A stretch of DNA of 35,510 bases from Mycobacteriaceae bacterium (lineage in GTDB: Bacteria > Actinomycetota > Actinomycetes > Mycobacteriales > Mycobacteriaceae), in the NCBI GenBank assembly GCA_019245755.1, contig JAFARC010000078.1, forward strand, positions 1 to 35,510. The letters are read 5' to 3'. A program made the translations under genes and the position numbers. Of the stretch, positions 19,000-26,101 are shown piece by piece (positions within the stretch are counted from its first letter, which is position 1; the number at the start of each line of letters is the position of its first letter). Under the pieces are notes generated by a model. It saw only the letters and a list, made by a program, of their open reading frames with translations, was not told the origin of the DNA and made no database searches.

Positions 19000-20106
19000 T
19001 CACCACTGCGGTGGTGCCGCTCCCCTGCCGAACCCCCACGTCGCCTGGCCCAACCTCGGCTTGGGCCGGTCGAGAACCGGACGCCGACGAAATCCGTTGG
19101 CAAGCAAGGGCTGCGGGTCGGAACCCTCGGTGAGCGCGAGACACGGCACGCGAAACGCGCACACGTCACAGTGCGCGGCGTACGTCGGGTAGATCGCCGG
19201 GTCGCTGATCATGTCGAGGGCCTCGGCGCCGATCAGCCGACCCACCGCATCAATCTCGGTGCGGGTCCGCCGGATGCGGGTTCGACGCAGCACGCCCGCG
19301 GTGCGCTGTTGCGTCGGGTTCGCGCCGTGCGCGCGGTGGGCTGGGGTTCGGGCCGAGACCCGGACGTGCTGAGGGATGGAGCGGCCACCGCCGCTGGGCT
19401 CGTGTTGCGCGACGGCTCTCGGGGTGCCCTCGGGCTGGGGGTGCGCGACGACTCTCGGGGCACCTTCGGGCTGGGCCGCCGGGCGGTCGAGCGGACCGCC
19501 GACGCGCACCTCGTTGTGCATCGTGCCGGCGATCTGCATGCCGAGGTAATCCTGCTCCCAGGCCCAGCAGGCGGCGACGGCCTCCTCGTCGCGCACCAAC
19601 GCGGCGGTGTCCTGCCAGTCGTCCACGACCTGATGACGCACGACCCAGTACTCGTCGGCAGAATCGACGGCGAGCAGATCCACCCGGCAGGTGTAGATCA
19701 CCGCGGACCCCTCGGCCGTCGACAGACCGCGGCCCGGTTCGCGTGGATCGGGCACCAGCGCGCCCAGATCATGCCCGATGCGCATCGGCGCAAAGTCGTC
19801 GACGGTTTGCGCCCACGCGTCGTAGCAGTCGAGCAGCGCCCCGGCCGCTTCGAGCTGATCCATCGCGCCCGCCTCGTCCAGCGAGCGCACAAGAGCCTTG
19901 TGCACGAGCGAGTACGTCAGTTCGCGGGGCCAGTCCCACGTGCCCGGGTAGTAATAGACGGCAAGCGCATCCGTCAGCGCGGCCGGCACAGCGGGTTCGG
20001 CGAGGCCGACCGGTTCCAGGTCGCGGCGGTTCGGCGACGCGAAATCCCACTGTCGGCGGCAGCGCTTGAACCTGGCACGGTCGTCGGCGGTGATCCGGTA
20101 GTCCAC
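19000..20106 (-). CDS. PD-(D/E)XK/Cas4-RecB-like Fe-S protein with altered active site
   Basis: A 368-residue protein, GTG start 13 nt after the preceding gene. The cysteine layout resembles the Cas4/AddB type of Fe-S nuclease: C16 in RFKRCRRQWDF near the N-terminus and C313-x2-C316-x5-C322 near the C-terminus, clamping the nuclease core. Between them, D143 in CRVDLLAV fits motif II. The motif III strand reads WVVRHQVV (155-161), with Arg and Gln where Asp/Glu and Lys should be, so nuclease activity is doubtful. Residues 205-270 are a Pro/His/Gln-rich linker containing a 12-residue tandem repeat. It may be a structural or DNA-binding relic of a nuclease. It is not near other recombination or CRISPR genes. 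Confidence 0.55.
   Translation of the reverse strand: MDYRITADDRARFKRCRRQWDFASPNRRDLEPVGLAEPAVPAALTDALAVYYYPGTWDWPRELTYSLVHKALVRSLDEAGAMDQLEAAGALLDCYDAWAQTVDDFAPMRIGHDLGALVPDPREPGRGLSTAEGSAVIYTCRVDLLAVDSADEYWVVRHQVVDDWQDTAALVRDEEAVAACWAWEQDYLGMQIAGTMHNEVRVGGPLDRPAAQPEGAPRVVAHPQPEGTPRAVAQHEPSGGGRSIPQHVRVSARTPAHRAHGANPTQQRTAGVLRRTRIRRTRTEIDAVGRLIGAEALDMISDPAIYPTYAAHCDVCAFRVPCLALTEGSDPQPLLANGFRRRPVLDRPKPRLGQATWGFGRGAAPPQW
19406..19475. repeat. In-frame tandem 36-bp repeat inside the PD-(D/E)XK-like gene
   Basis: Units at 19406-19439 and 19442-19475 match at 30 of 34 positions and are offset by 36 bp, exactly 12 codons. On the minus strand both encode a QPEG(A/T)PR(V/A)VA-type peptide, giving two linked copies in the proline-rich linker. 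This looks like a recent in-frame duplication. Confidence 0.8.
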
Positions 20107-20119
20107 GACAGCGCGCCGA

Positions 20120-20422
20120 TCAGTGGAAGTGCGGCCAGGGTTCGTCCAACGGCCAACGACATCGATCAGCGGGGTCGGCCATCGACTCCAGTTCGGCGAG
20201 CAGATCGTCGAAGAACGCCCGCAGCCGCGGCGGATCGTCGGTGGGCCAGGCGGCGGAAAACGACATCCACACGTCCGGGTCGGCGGGGTCGGGGTCGGCG
20301 GGGGTGGGGTCGGCGGCCACCACTCGCCAGTCATAGGCGTCACCGCGACGCTCCAGGTACACAAGGTCATCGCGATCGGGGCGTGCCGCCACGATCGAGG
20401 CGAAAAGCTCTTCGCGATTCAT
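20120..20422 (-). CDS. Conserved hypothetical protein (100 aa), DP-repeat
   Basis: A 100-residue acidic protein ending in PWPHFH. The N-terminus MNREELFASIVAARPDRDD is helical. Residues 38-50 are a run of Asp-Pro repeats, and residues 60-85 look amphipathic. I do not recognise the family. It lies 13 nt upstream of the PD-(D/E)XK-like gene and 60 nt after the PPOX gene on the same strand, so it probably shares their transcript. The Asp-Pro run makes the plus strand locally G-rich (20277-20309). Confidence 0.6.
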   Translation of the reverse strand: MNREELFASIVAARPDRDDLVYLERRGDAYDWRVVAADPTPADPDPADPDVWMSFSAAWPTDDPPRLRAFFDDLLAELESMADPADRCRWPLDEPWPHFH

Positions 20423-20482
20423 CTCACGCCCCGCCGGATCCAGAATAGTCCCCGCAGACGGCGCCGAAGCCGCGAACGTCGA

Positions 20483-20899
20483 TCACGCCACCCACGATGA
20501 CCACCGTTGCACCTGGACGGTGATCACCGGGCCGTCCAACGCAACGCGTTGATACTGAGGGTATTTCCGGCGCAGTAGGTAATAGCCGGTGCCCATATCC
20601 TCGCCGCCGTAGTGCACCGCGGCCACCCCATCGGCCCGCACCCACCACAGCTGCGACCAGTCATCGGCGTAGTGGTCGACAAGCATGCACACCTGCGGGT
20701 TGGCTTCGATGTTTGCCAGCCGGCGCAGCTTCTTCGTCGATTTCCGCTTGGCGTCCACGGCCGTGTACACGACGTCGTGGGCCAGCGCGAACACCACCGG
20801 CACCAGGTGCGGCGCGCCACCCGGCGAGACGGTGGCGAGCTGGGCCACCGGCGCCTGCTCGAACATGGCCCTGGGGTCGAAGGCGGCCATCGCTGACAC
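20483..20899 (-). CDS. PPOX-class F420-dependent oxidoreductase (TIGR03668-like)
   Basis: A 138-residue split-barrel flavin/F420 enzyme. The pattern [22 protein letters not shown], followed by a positively charged [18 protein letters not shown] stretch and VDHYADDW, is characteristic of this mycobacterial subfamily. Substrates are generally unknown; relatives reduce quinones, biliverdin or heterocycles. The GTG at 20899 and the ATG at 20890 are both possible starts; AGG lies just before the GTG. A 39-residue ORF sits 44 nt upstream on the same strand. Confidence 0.82.
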   Translation of the reverse strand: MSAMAAFDPRAMFEQAPVAQLATVSPGGAPHLVPVVFALAHDVVYTAVDAKRKSTKKLRRLANIEANPQVCMLVDHYADDWSQLWWVRADGVAAVHYGGEDMGTGYYLLRRKYPQYQRVALDGPVITVQVQRWSSWVA

Positions 20900-20943
20900 C
20901 TACCGCGCGACCAGGCCGCCGTCGAGGGCTGACTGCGGCTGCG

Positions 20944-21063
20944 TCACGGCTTGGCCCGGCCAGGCGACGACAGGGAGGCCAGTGCCTGAGCGATCGGAAA
21001 GCCTTCATGCACAACGCATTCGGTAGTGACACGGAAACACTCGCCCCCCATCGTCGTCGCCAT
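20944..21063 (-). CDS. Small hypothetical protein (39 aa)
   Basis: A 39-codon ORF with a strong AAGGGAG ribosome site 4 nt before its ATG and a TGA stop 44 nt upstream of the PPOX gene. The product begins MATTMGGECFRVTTECV and has no membrane segment. The ribosome site is the main support. It could be a real small protein or a translated leader of the PPOX operon. The family is not recognised. Confidence 0.45.
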   Translation of the reverse strand: MATTMGGECFRVTTECVVHEGFPIAQALASLSSPGRAKP

Positions 21064-21119
21064 GTCGCTCCCTTCATCACCGCCAGACTCCAACCTACGC
21101 CCGCGGGTTCGCGCGGCGT

Positions 21120-21125
21120 TAGCAT
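21120..21125 (+). promoter_or_regulatory. -10-like element for leaderless SRPBCC transcript
   Basis: TAGCAT lies 7 nt before the ATG at 21133, and no ribosome site is visible. This is the spacing expected for a mycobacterial leaderless transcript starting at or next to the A of the ATG. No convincing -35 was found. Confidence 0.3.
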
Positions 21126-21132
21126 CTGGTGC

Positions 21133-21606
21133 ATGACCCAGCCGGTTGTCGCCGAACAGTCGCGGGCGATACCAGTCAGCGTCGAAAACGCCTTCCGCGG
21201 CACCTTGCCGATCCCGCTTCCGGCGCTGTTCTGTCGGCGGTACGGGCCGATCCCACCGATCAAGGCCGTCCGGAACCAGACCGGCGAGTGGGACAGCGTC
21301 GGGCAGACCCGCACCGTGGTGCTGAGCGGCGGCGGAACCATGCGGGAAGAACTCACCCACATCGACGCACCCCACTCGTTCGACTACATCCTGTCGGACA
21401 TCACCGGACCAATGTCGCCGCTGGTCAGCCGCATCGACGGGGAATGGCGGTTCGCTCCGGCCGGCACCGGCACGAGGGTGACCTGGCGGTGGGCCATCCA
21501 GCCGAAATCGCGGCTGGCCGCCCCGGCGCTTCCTGTCTTCGGCCGGCTGTGGCAGGGCTATGCCCGCCAGGCGCTCGAAGTATTGTCCGACGAACTGCTC
21601 GCCTAA
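21133..21606 (+). CDS. SRPBCC (START/polyketide-cyclase-like) family protein
   Basis: A 157-residue protein with the helix-grip fold pattern: an N-terminal strand followed by AFRGTLPIPLPALF, several strands with TGEWDSVGQTRTVVLSGGG and REELTHIDAPHSFDYIL, and a C-terminal amphipathic helix ending in EVLSDELLA. Such proteins bind hydrophobic ligands in a central cavity; the ligand cannot be told. It diverges from the 39-residue ORF, leaving a 69-nt shared control region, and lies 26 nt before the next gene, with which it is probably co-transcribed. Confidence 0.78.
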   Translation: MTQPVVAEQSRAIPVSVENAFRGTLPIPLPALFCRRYGPIPPIKAVRNQTGEWDSVGQTRTVVLSGGGTMREELTHIDAPHSFDYILSDITGPMSPLVSRIDGEWRFAPAGTGTRVTWRWAIQPKSRLAAPALPVFGRLWQGYARQALEVLSDELLA

Positions 21607-21632
21607 CCGGGGAGACCCGCGATTATTTGATC

Positions 21633-22703
21633 GTGGACAACATTGCAGGCCCCCGCGCCCCGGACGTGCGCCGCTGGCGCCAACACCTGGCCGATGAACG
21701 TGCCGAGGCCGCCGTCTACCGGGACCTGGCTGCGCGCCGCAGCGGTGAGGAGCGGGAAATCCTGCTGGCGCTCGCCGCGGCGGAGAGCCGCCACGAACAA
21801 CACTGGCTCAACCTGCTCGGTGATCAGGTCGGCAAACCACGTCGCAGCGCGCTGCGTACCCGCGTGCTGGGATTCCTGGCGCGGCACTTCGGCTCGGTTT
21901 TCGTCCTCGCGCTGGCCCAGCGCGCGGAAGCGCGGTCGCCGTACGAAGCGGACCGCGACGCCACCCCCACCATGGCCGCCGACGAGCGCATCCACGAAGA
22001 GGTGGTGCGGGCGCTTGCGACGCGGGGGCGCAACCGGCTCTCGGGCAGTTTCCGGGCCGCCGTGTTCGGTGCCAACGACGGCCTGGTAAGCAACCTCGCA
22101 CTGCTGCTCGGTGTCAGCGCCAGCGGCGTGCCGCATCACACCGTCCTGGTCACCGGCTTGGCCGGCCTGCTGGCCGGGGCGCTCTCCATGGGTGCCGGTG
22201 AATACGTGTCGGTCCGGTCCCAGCGTGAGCTGCTGGACGCGTCGACGCCTAATCCGCAGGCAGGTGCGGCGCTGCCTCAACTCGACGTCGACGCCAACGA
22301 ACTGGCACTGGTCTATCGCGCCCGCGGCATGGGCGAAGCCGAGGCGGCCACCCATGCGGCCGAAGTGCTGCAAAACCACAGCCTGGATATCGCCGCGAGC
22401 GCCGGCCCCGAAAGCCACGAAGCCGTCGGCACAGGATTGCGCGCGGGCATCTCGAGTTTTTGCTTTTTCGCATCGGGCGCCCTGGTGGCGGTTTTGCCGT
22501 ATCTGTTCGGTGTGGAAGGTGTTGCGGCGCAAATCGTGGCCGCGGCCCTTGTCGGTGCCGCGTTGCTGACAACCGGCGTTATCGTCGGGCTGCTCTCCGG
22601 CGGGCCGCCGTTGCGCCGGGCGGCCCGGCAACTTCTGATCGGTTACGGCGCGGCCACCCTCACGTATTTGTTGGGCCTGCTGGTCGGCACCGGCGCCGCC
22701 TAG
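21633..22703 (+). CDS. Ferritin-like domain / VIT1-CCC1 fusion (MbfA-type iron/manganese exporter)
   Basis: A 356-residue protein. Residues 10-130 form a ferritin-like helical domain with candidate metal ligands E22/E25 and E51-x2-H54. Residues 140-356 are the VIT1/CCC1 transporter, with the hallmark VFGANDGLVSNLALLLGV helix, GAGEYVSVRSQREL and three further hydrophobic helices. In MbfA proteins the ferritin-like part binds iron and the VIT1 part exports it, protecting from iron and peroxide stress. Start uncertain: GTG 21633 is used; TTG 21627 lies closer to the GGGGAG at 21609-21614 and would add two residues. Confidence 0.85.
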   Translation: MDNIAGPRAPDVRRWRQHLADERAEAAVYRDLAARRSGEEREILLALAAAESRHEQHWLNLLGDQVGKPRRSALRTRVLGFLARHFGSVFVLALAQRAEARSPYEADRDATPTMAADERIHEEVVRALATRGRNRLSGSFRAAVFGANDGLVSNLALLLGVSASGVPHHTVLVTGLAGLLAGALSMGAGEYVSVRSQRELLDASTPNPQAGAALPQLDVDANELALVYRARGMGEAEAATHAAEVLQNHSLDIAASAGPESHEAVGTGLRAGISSFCFFASGALVAVLPYLFGVEGVAAQIVAAALVGAALLTTGVIVGLLSGGPPLRRAARQLLIGYGAATLTYLLGLLVGTGAA

Positions 22704-22957
22704 TAATCGCCGTCGCATACCATGCTGAATTTGCCCAATACGGCCAGAGTTCCGCTAAGCAGGGACAACAGTTCCACAGGGCCGTTGCCACGTCATCGTG
22801 GTCAAATTTCGGTTGCTGATCAATTTGCGCTGCAGCGAGAGTTCGAACCTTCGGCGGCGCAATACTTGAAACCGCGTGTCGGATACCGCCATGCCGGATA
22901 CACAAGTTAGCGCACGCCGCCAACGCTCCCTCGGGACTGCCAAATGAATGGACAACA
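22704..22957 (+). promoter_or_regulatory. 254-nt control region upstream of the GNAT-like/dcpA genes
   Basis: No gene seen. It is more AT-rich than its neighbours. It holds a direct repeat, CGGATAC at 22880-22886 and 22895-22901 (15-nt period), and a perfect 8-nt palindrome GTTCGAAC at 22841-22848. Direct repeats at one-and-a-half helical turns can bind tandem activators, but no named regulator site is recognised. Only a weak GGAC precedes the ATG at 22958. Confidence 0.35.
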
Positions 22958-23695
22958 ATGAACATTCCCCTACTGGACACCAAAGATGGAAGCGCTTTGC
23001 GCCTCAACCAGAGCATTAGCTGGTGGGATCCTGACACGGCGTGCAGCGTTGTGCTGTCGCAGCCATCGACGGACCCGGGTCTCTGGGACGAATACCTGCA
23101 GGGCGCACAGCGCAGCTATCGCAAACACGGCGTGGAGCGCGCGCTCGACCTCGAGGCGATCCGGCGCGCCGACGATACCGTCTTGTTCTGGGCGGCGGTC
23201 GACGAGACCGGACGGGTGGTGGCGGGTGTGCGCGCGAAGGGGCCACTGCGTTCGGCAGAGGATTCGCATGCGTTAGTCGAATGGTCCGGTAGGCCCGGCG
23301 AGCAGGCGGTCCGCAAGATGATCACCGACCGACTGCCATTCGGGGTGATCGAGATGAAGTCGGCATGGACGACCGACCAGAACCGTCCGCTCGCGAAGGT
23401 CATCGCGCGCAGCGGGTTCCATGCGATGCCTTTGCTCGACATCCAGTTCTGCATGGCCACCGGTGCGACGCAGGTGCTGGACCGCTGGCGCTCTTCGGGA
23501 GGTGTGCTGGCGTCGGCGATTCCCGCCACGCCCTATCCCGACGAGCGCTACCGCACCAAGATGATGTGGTGGGACCGGCGAACCTTTGTCAAACATGCCG
23601 ACCGGGACCAAGTGTCGAAGATCCTCATGGAGATCGCAGAAGTCGTCCGACGTTCCCGCGGTGGGCTGGACAGCACGCGCAGGGAAGTGTTGTGA
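22958..23695 (+). CDS. GNAT-like acyltransferase, possibly N-acyl-amino-acid (FeeM) or LuxI-like
   Basis: A 245-residue protein. Residues 40-190 follow a GNAT-like order: a helix with SYRKHGVERALDLEAIR, strands TVLFWAAVDETGRVVAGVRAKG, a helix, then FGVIEMKSAW and a late LLDIQFCMATGA strand. The arrangement recalls the FeeM/LuxI branch, which joins acyl groups to amino acids or S-adenosylmethionine. I cannot show catalytic residues, and the assignment is tentative. Its TGA overlaps a 52-codon ORF (GTGA), and a c-di-GMP enzyme follows, so a signalling role is attractive by context. Confidence 0.5.
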   Translation: MNIPLLDTKDGSALRLNQSISWWDPDTACSVVLSQPSTDPGLWDEYLQGAQRSYRKHGVERALDLEAIRRADDTVLFWAAVDETGRVVAGVRAKGPLRSAEDSHALVEWSGRPGEQAVRKMITDRLPFGVIEMKSAWTTDQNRPLAKVIARSGFHAMPLLDIQFCMATGATQVLDRWRSSGGVLASAIPATPYPDERYRTKMMWWDRRTFVKHADRDQVSKILMEIAEVVRRSRGGLDSTRREVL

Positions 23696-23850
23696 GCCCC
23701 GAGATTCACCATGTCGACCCTTGCGCGGCAAGGATTGTCGACCCCGATGATGACGATGCGCTCGAGCGGCTCGTGCCCCCGGCATTCCGCGTTGCGCGGC
23801 TGGACCGTAACCGATTGATCGATGGGGCGAAACGTGCCGCGCAGCCTTGA
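23692..23850 (+). CDS. Small coupled ORF (52 aa) between GNAT-like gene and dcpA
   Basis: GTG start overlapping the upstream TGA (GTGA), 52 codons, running 29 nt into the following GGDEF-EAL gene. The product is charged, with a DPDDDDALERL acidic patch, and no recognised domain. The 4-nt overlap on one side and the overlap with dcpA on the other look like coupled translation. It may be real, or only a ribosome path to dcpA. The family is not recognised. Confidence 0.35.
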   Translation: MSPEIHHVDPCAARIVDPDDDDALERLVPPAFRVARLDRNRLIDGAKRAAQP

Positions 23851-25696
23851 TCTCGTCGTCACGGCCGTGGCCACCCAACTCATGGCGGCCAACGCAGCCA
23901 CGTCCGTCGAAGTGAGTCGCTGCGTGCTCGCCGACCTGGTCCGATACTTCGAGGTCGACGTCAGCTTCCTGCGCTACAACGATCACAAGATTCGTGCGTC
24001 GAGGTTGATCGCGCAGTGGCCGCCGCGCCCCGACATACCGGATCCCGACCCGCTGGCCGTGGTCTATTTCGCGGACGCCGATCCCGTTTTCGCGCGTTCC
24101 GAACATGGCAAGAAGCCGATGGTGTTTCGCCCGGAACCCGCGACCGACGAGTACCAGCGGCGGATCGAGGAGGGCCGCCACATCCCGGCCACCTCGATGG
24201 CCGCCGCGCCGCTGGTATCCGGAGACGTCACCACCGGCGTCCTGGGGTTCATCAAATTCGGGGACAGGGAGTGGACGCAAGAGGAGCTCAACGCGCTAGA
24301 AGCCATCGCGTCGCTGTTCGCTCAGGTTCAGGCGCGCATCCTGGCCGAGCATCAGCTTCGACACCTGGCCGAACACGACGACCTGACCGGGCTTCATAAC
24401 CGGCGGGCGTTGATCGCGCACCTTTCCCAAAGGCTGGCCGCCGGGCAACCCGGCCCCGTGTCGGTCCTGTTCCTTGATCTGGACCGGCTTAAAGCGATCA
24501 ACGACTACCTCGGTCATACCGCCGGCGATTGGTTCATCCGGGTGTTCGCCGGGCGGCTTCGGGAATGCACCGAGGACAACGGCCTGATTGCGCGGCTCGG
24601 CGGGGACGAGTTCGTCGTCGTACCGGGGGCACCGATGGACTCCGACGCCACCGAGTCGCTGGCACTGCGGCTTCAGTCAAGTCTGCGCGAGCGCGTGGCC
24701 ATCGGGGGCGAGATGCTGACCCGAACCGTCAGCATCGGCGTCGCGTTGGGTGTGCCGGGCCGGGACACCACGTCGGATCTGCTGCGGCGCGCCGATCAGG
24801 CCGTCCTCACCGCCAAGAACGCCGGCGGCAACAAAATCTCGGTGTTCACCGAGGACATGTCGCTGCGCAGCGAGCTCTACAACGACGTCGAACTGCACCT
24901 GTCGGGGGTCATCGAGAGTGGCTCGCTGGTGCTGCACTACCTGCCCGAGGTCGACATGCGATCCGGCGAGATCCTGGCCTCGGAGGCGTTGGTCCGGTGG
25001 CAACACCCGACACGCGGTCTGCTGTCACCGGATTCCTTCATCGGTGTCGCCGAGTCGATCAATCTCGCCGGGGAGTTGGGCCGTTGGGTGATGCGTACCG
25101 CCTGCGCGGAATTCGGGCGATGGCGATCCCGTGGCGCCGGCCACAATGCGGTGCTGCGAATCAATGTCTCGCCGGTGCAACTGGTGAGTGGAGGCTTTGT
25201 CGCGCAGGTTGCCGATACCCTCGCCGACTTCGACCTCGACGGCCCATCGGTGTGCTTGGAAATCACCGAAAGCGTCGTGGTGCAGGACATCGAGACGACG
25301 CGGATCACCCTCGCCGGTCTAAAGGAAGTCGGTGTGCAGATCGCCATCGACGACTTCGGAACCGGCTACAGCGTGCTGTCGCACCTGAAGTCGCTGCCCG
25401 TGGACACGCTCAAGATCGACAGAAGCTTCGTGCGGGAGCTGGGCGGCAATGCCGGGGATCTCGCGATCGTGCGGGCCATCATCGCGTTGGCGGAGGCGTT
25501 CGGTCTGCAGTTGGTCGCCGAGGGTGTGGAAACCGAGGCCGCGGCGCTGACGTTGCTCGAGCACGGATGCTACCGGGCGCAGGGATATCTGTTGTCGCGG
25601 CCCGTCACCGCGGATGCGATGGAGTCGCTGTTCGCCAAGGGACGGTTGCCGGTGCCGTTCGCGGCCGCGGGAATCGCGGTCAGGCGCAACAGCTAG
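23822..25696 (+). CDS. dcpA: GAF-GGDEF-EAL bifunctional c-di-GMP enzyme (DcpA / Rv1354c-type)
   Basis: A 624-residue soluble enzyme nearly identical in length and layout to M. tuberculosis Rv1354c and M. smegmatis DcpA, which make and break c-di-GMP. GAF sensor domain at about 20-170. GGDEF domain with intact GGDEF at 260-264; no RxxD inhibitory site stands at the usual place before it. EAL domain with E388-A-L, INVSP, ITES, IDDFGTGYS, KIDRSF and AEGVET, all intact, so both activities are predicted. ATG 23822 is used; GTG 23834 is possible. It overlaps the small ORF upstream and is convergent with lsr2. Confidence 0.93.
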   Translation: MGRNVPRSLDLVVTAVATQLMAANAATSVEVSRCVLADLVRYFEVDVSFLRYNDHKIRASRLIAQWPPRPDIPDPDPLAVVYFADADPVFARSEHGKKPMVFRPEPATDEYQRRIEEGRHIPATSMAAAPLVSGDVTTGVLGFIKFGDREWTQEELNALEAIASLFAQVQARILAEHQLRHLAEHDDLTGLHNRRALIAHLSQRLAAGQPGPVSVLFLDLDRLKAINDYLGHTAGDWFIRVFAGRLRECTEDNGLIARLGGDEFVVVPGAPMDSDATESLALRLQSSLRERVAIGGEMLTRTVSIGVALGVPGRDTTSDLLRRADQAVLTAKNAGGNKISVFTEDMSLRSELYNDVELHLSGVIESGSLVLHYLPEVDMRSGEILASEALVRWQHPTRGLLSPDSFIGVAESINLAGELGRWVMRTACAEFGRWRSRGAGHNAVLRINVSPVQLVSGGFVAQVADTLADFDLDGPSVCLEITESVVVQDIETTRITLAGLKEVGVQIAIDDFGTGYSVLSHLKSLPVDTLKIDRSFVRELGGNAGDLAIVRAIIALAEAFGLQLVAEGVETEAAALTLLEHGCYRAQGYLLSRPVTADAMESLFAKGRLPVPFAAAGIAVRRNS

Positions 25697-25704
25697 GTCA
25701 GGCC

Positions 25705-25754
25705 GGGTCGGGTGGCGGGGTCGGGTGGGGTTACCCGGGGTCGGGTGGGGTTAC
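25705..25754. repeat. G-rich direct repeat between convergent dcpA and lsr2 (G-quadruplex-prone)
   Basis: Two exact 18-nt copies of GGGGTCGGGTGGGGTTAC at 25717-25734 and 25737-25754, period 20 nt, with a partial third unit just before (25705-25720). The plus strand has eight runs of three or four G in 46 nt, a strong G-quadruplex pattern. The second copy covers the lsr2 stop codon. It may act as a roadblock or bidirectional terminator between the converging genes. Confidence 0.75.
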
Positions 25755-26077
25755 GCGGTGTTGAACGCGTCGATGACGGAGCGCGGGATGCGGCCCCGCT
25801 CCGACACCGGGTGACCGTTACGGCGGGCCCATTCCCTGATCACCGCGCTTCCCTCAATTTCGCGGGACAAGCCGGATCTCGATGACCGGCGCTGCCGCCC
25901 GGCCACCCGTCGACTCGCGTGGATCCAGGCCTTGAGCTCCCCACGCAACTTCTCGGCGTGCTGCGTAGTCAAATCGATCTCGTAGCTCACATCGTCGAGA
26001 GAGAAGCGCACTGTCTCGTCGGCCGCTGACTTTCCGTCGAGATCGTCCACCAATGCGACGGTCACTTTCTTCACCAT
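25751..26077 (-). CDS. lsr2: Lsr2-type nucleoid-associated protein (paralogue)
   Basis: A 108-residue H-NS-like silencer that bridges AT-rich DNA. N-terminal oligomerisation domain (1-58: [26 protein letters not shown]), a basic linker (RQRRSSRS), and the C-terminal DNA-binding domain with [19 protein letters not shown], whose R94-G95-R96 is the AT-hook-like minor-groove motif. The linker and ends differ from the main mycobacterial Lsr2, and the neighbourhood is not the usual lysX/clpC one as I recall it, so this is probably a second copy with its own targets. GGAAGGAAAG lies upstream of the ATG. Twenty-four nucleotides separate it from the flavoprotein gene before it. Confidence 0.9.
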   Translation of the reverse strand: MVKKVTVALVDDLDGKSAADETVRFSLDDVSYEIDLTTQHAEKLRGELKAWIHASRRVAGRQRRSSRSGLSREIEGSAVIREWARRNGHPVSERGRIPRSVIDAFNTA

Positions 26078-26101
26078 GGTCGCTGCTTTCCTTCCCAAGC
26101 C

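Noticed and set aside
19000..20106. A Cas4 of a CRISPR system
   Set aside because: No cas1, cas2, effector genes or repeat-spacer array in the window, and the catalytic strand is degenerate.
18985..20448. A 487-codon plus-strand frame
   Set aside because: Antisense to the PD-(D/E)XK-like and 100-residue genes; its translation is Arg/Gly-rich with no motif.
25705..25754. CRISPR or attachment-site repeats
   Set aside because: Only two full units with a 2-nt gap, no spacers, and no integrase or tRNA gene nearby.
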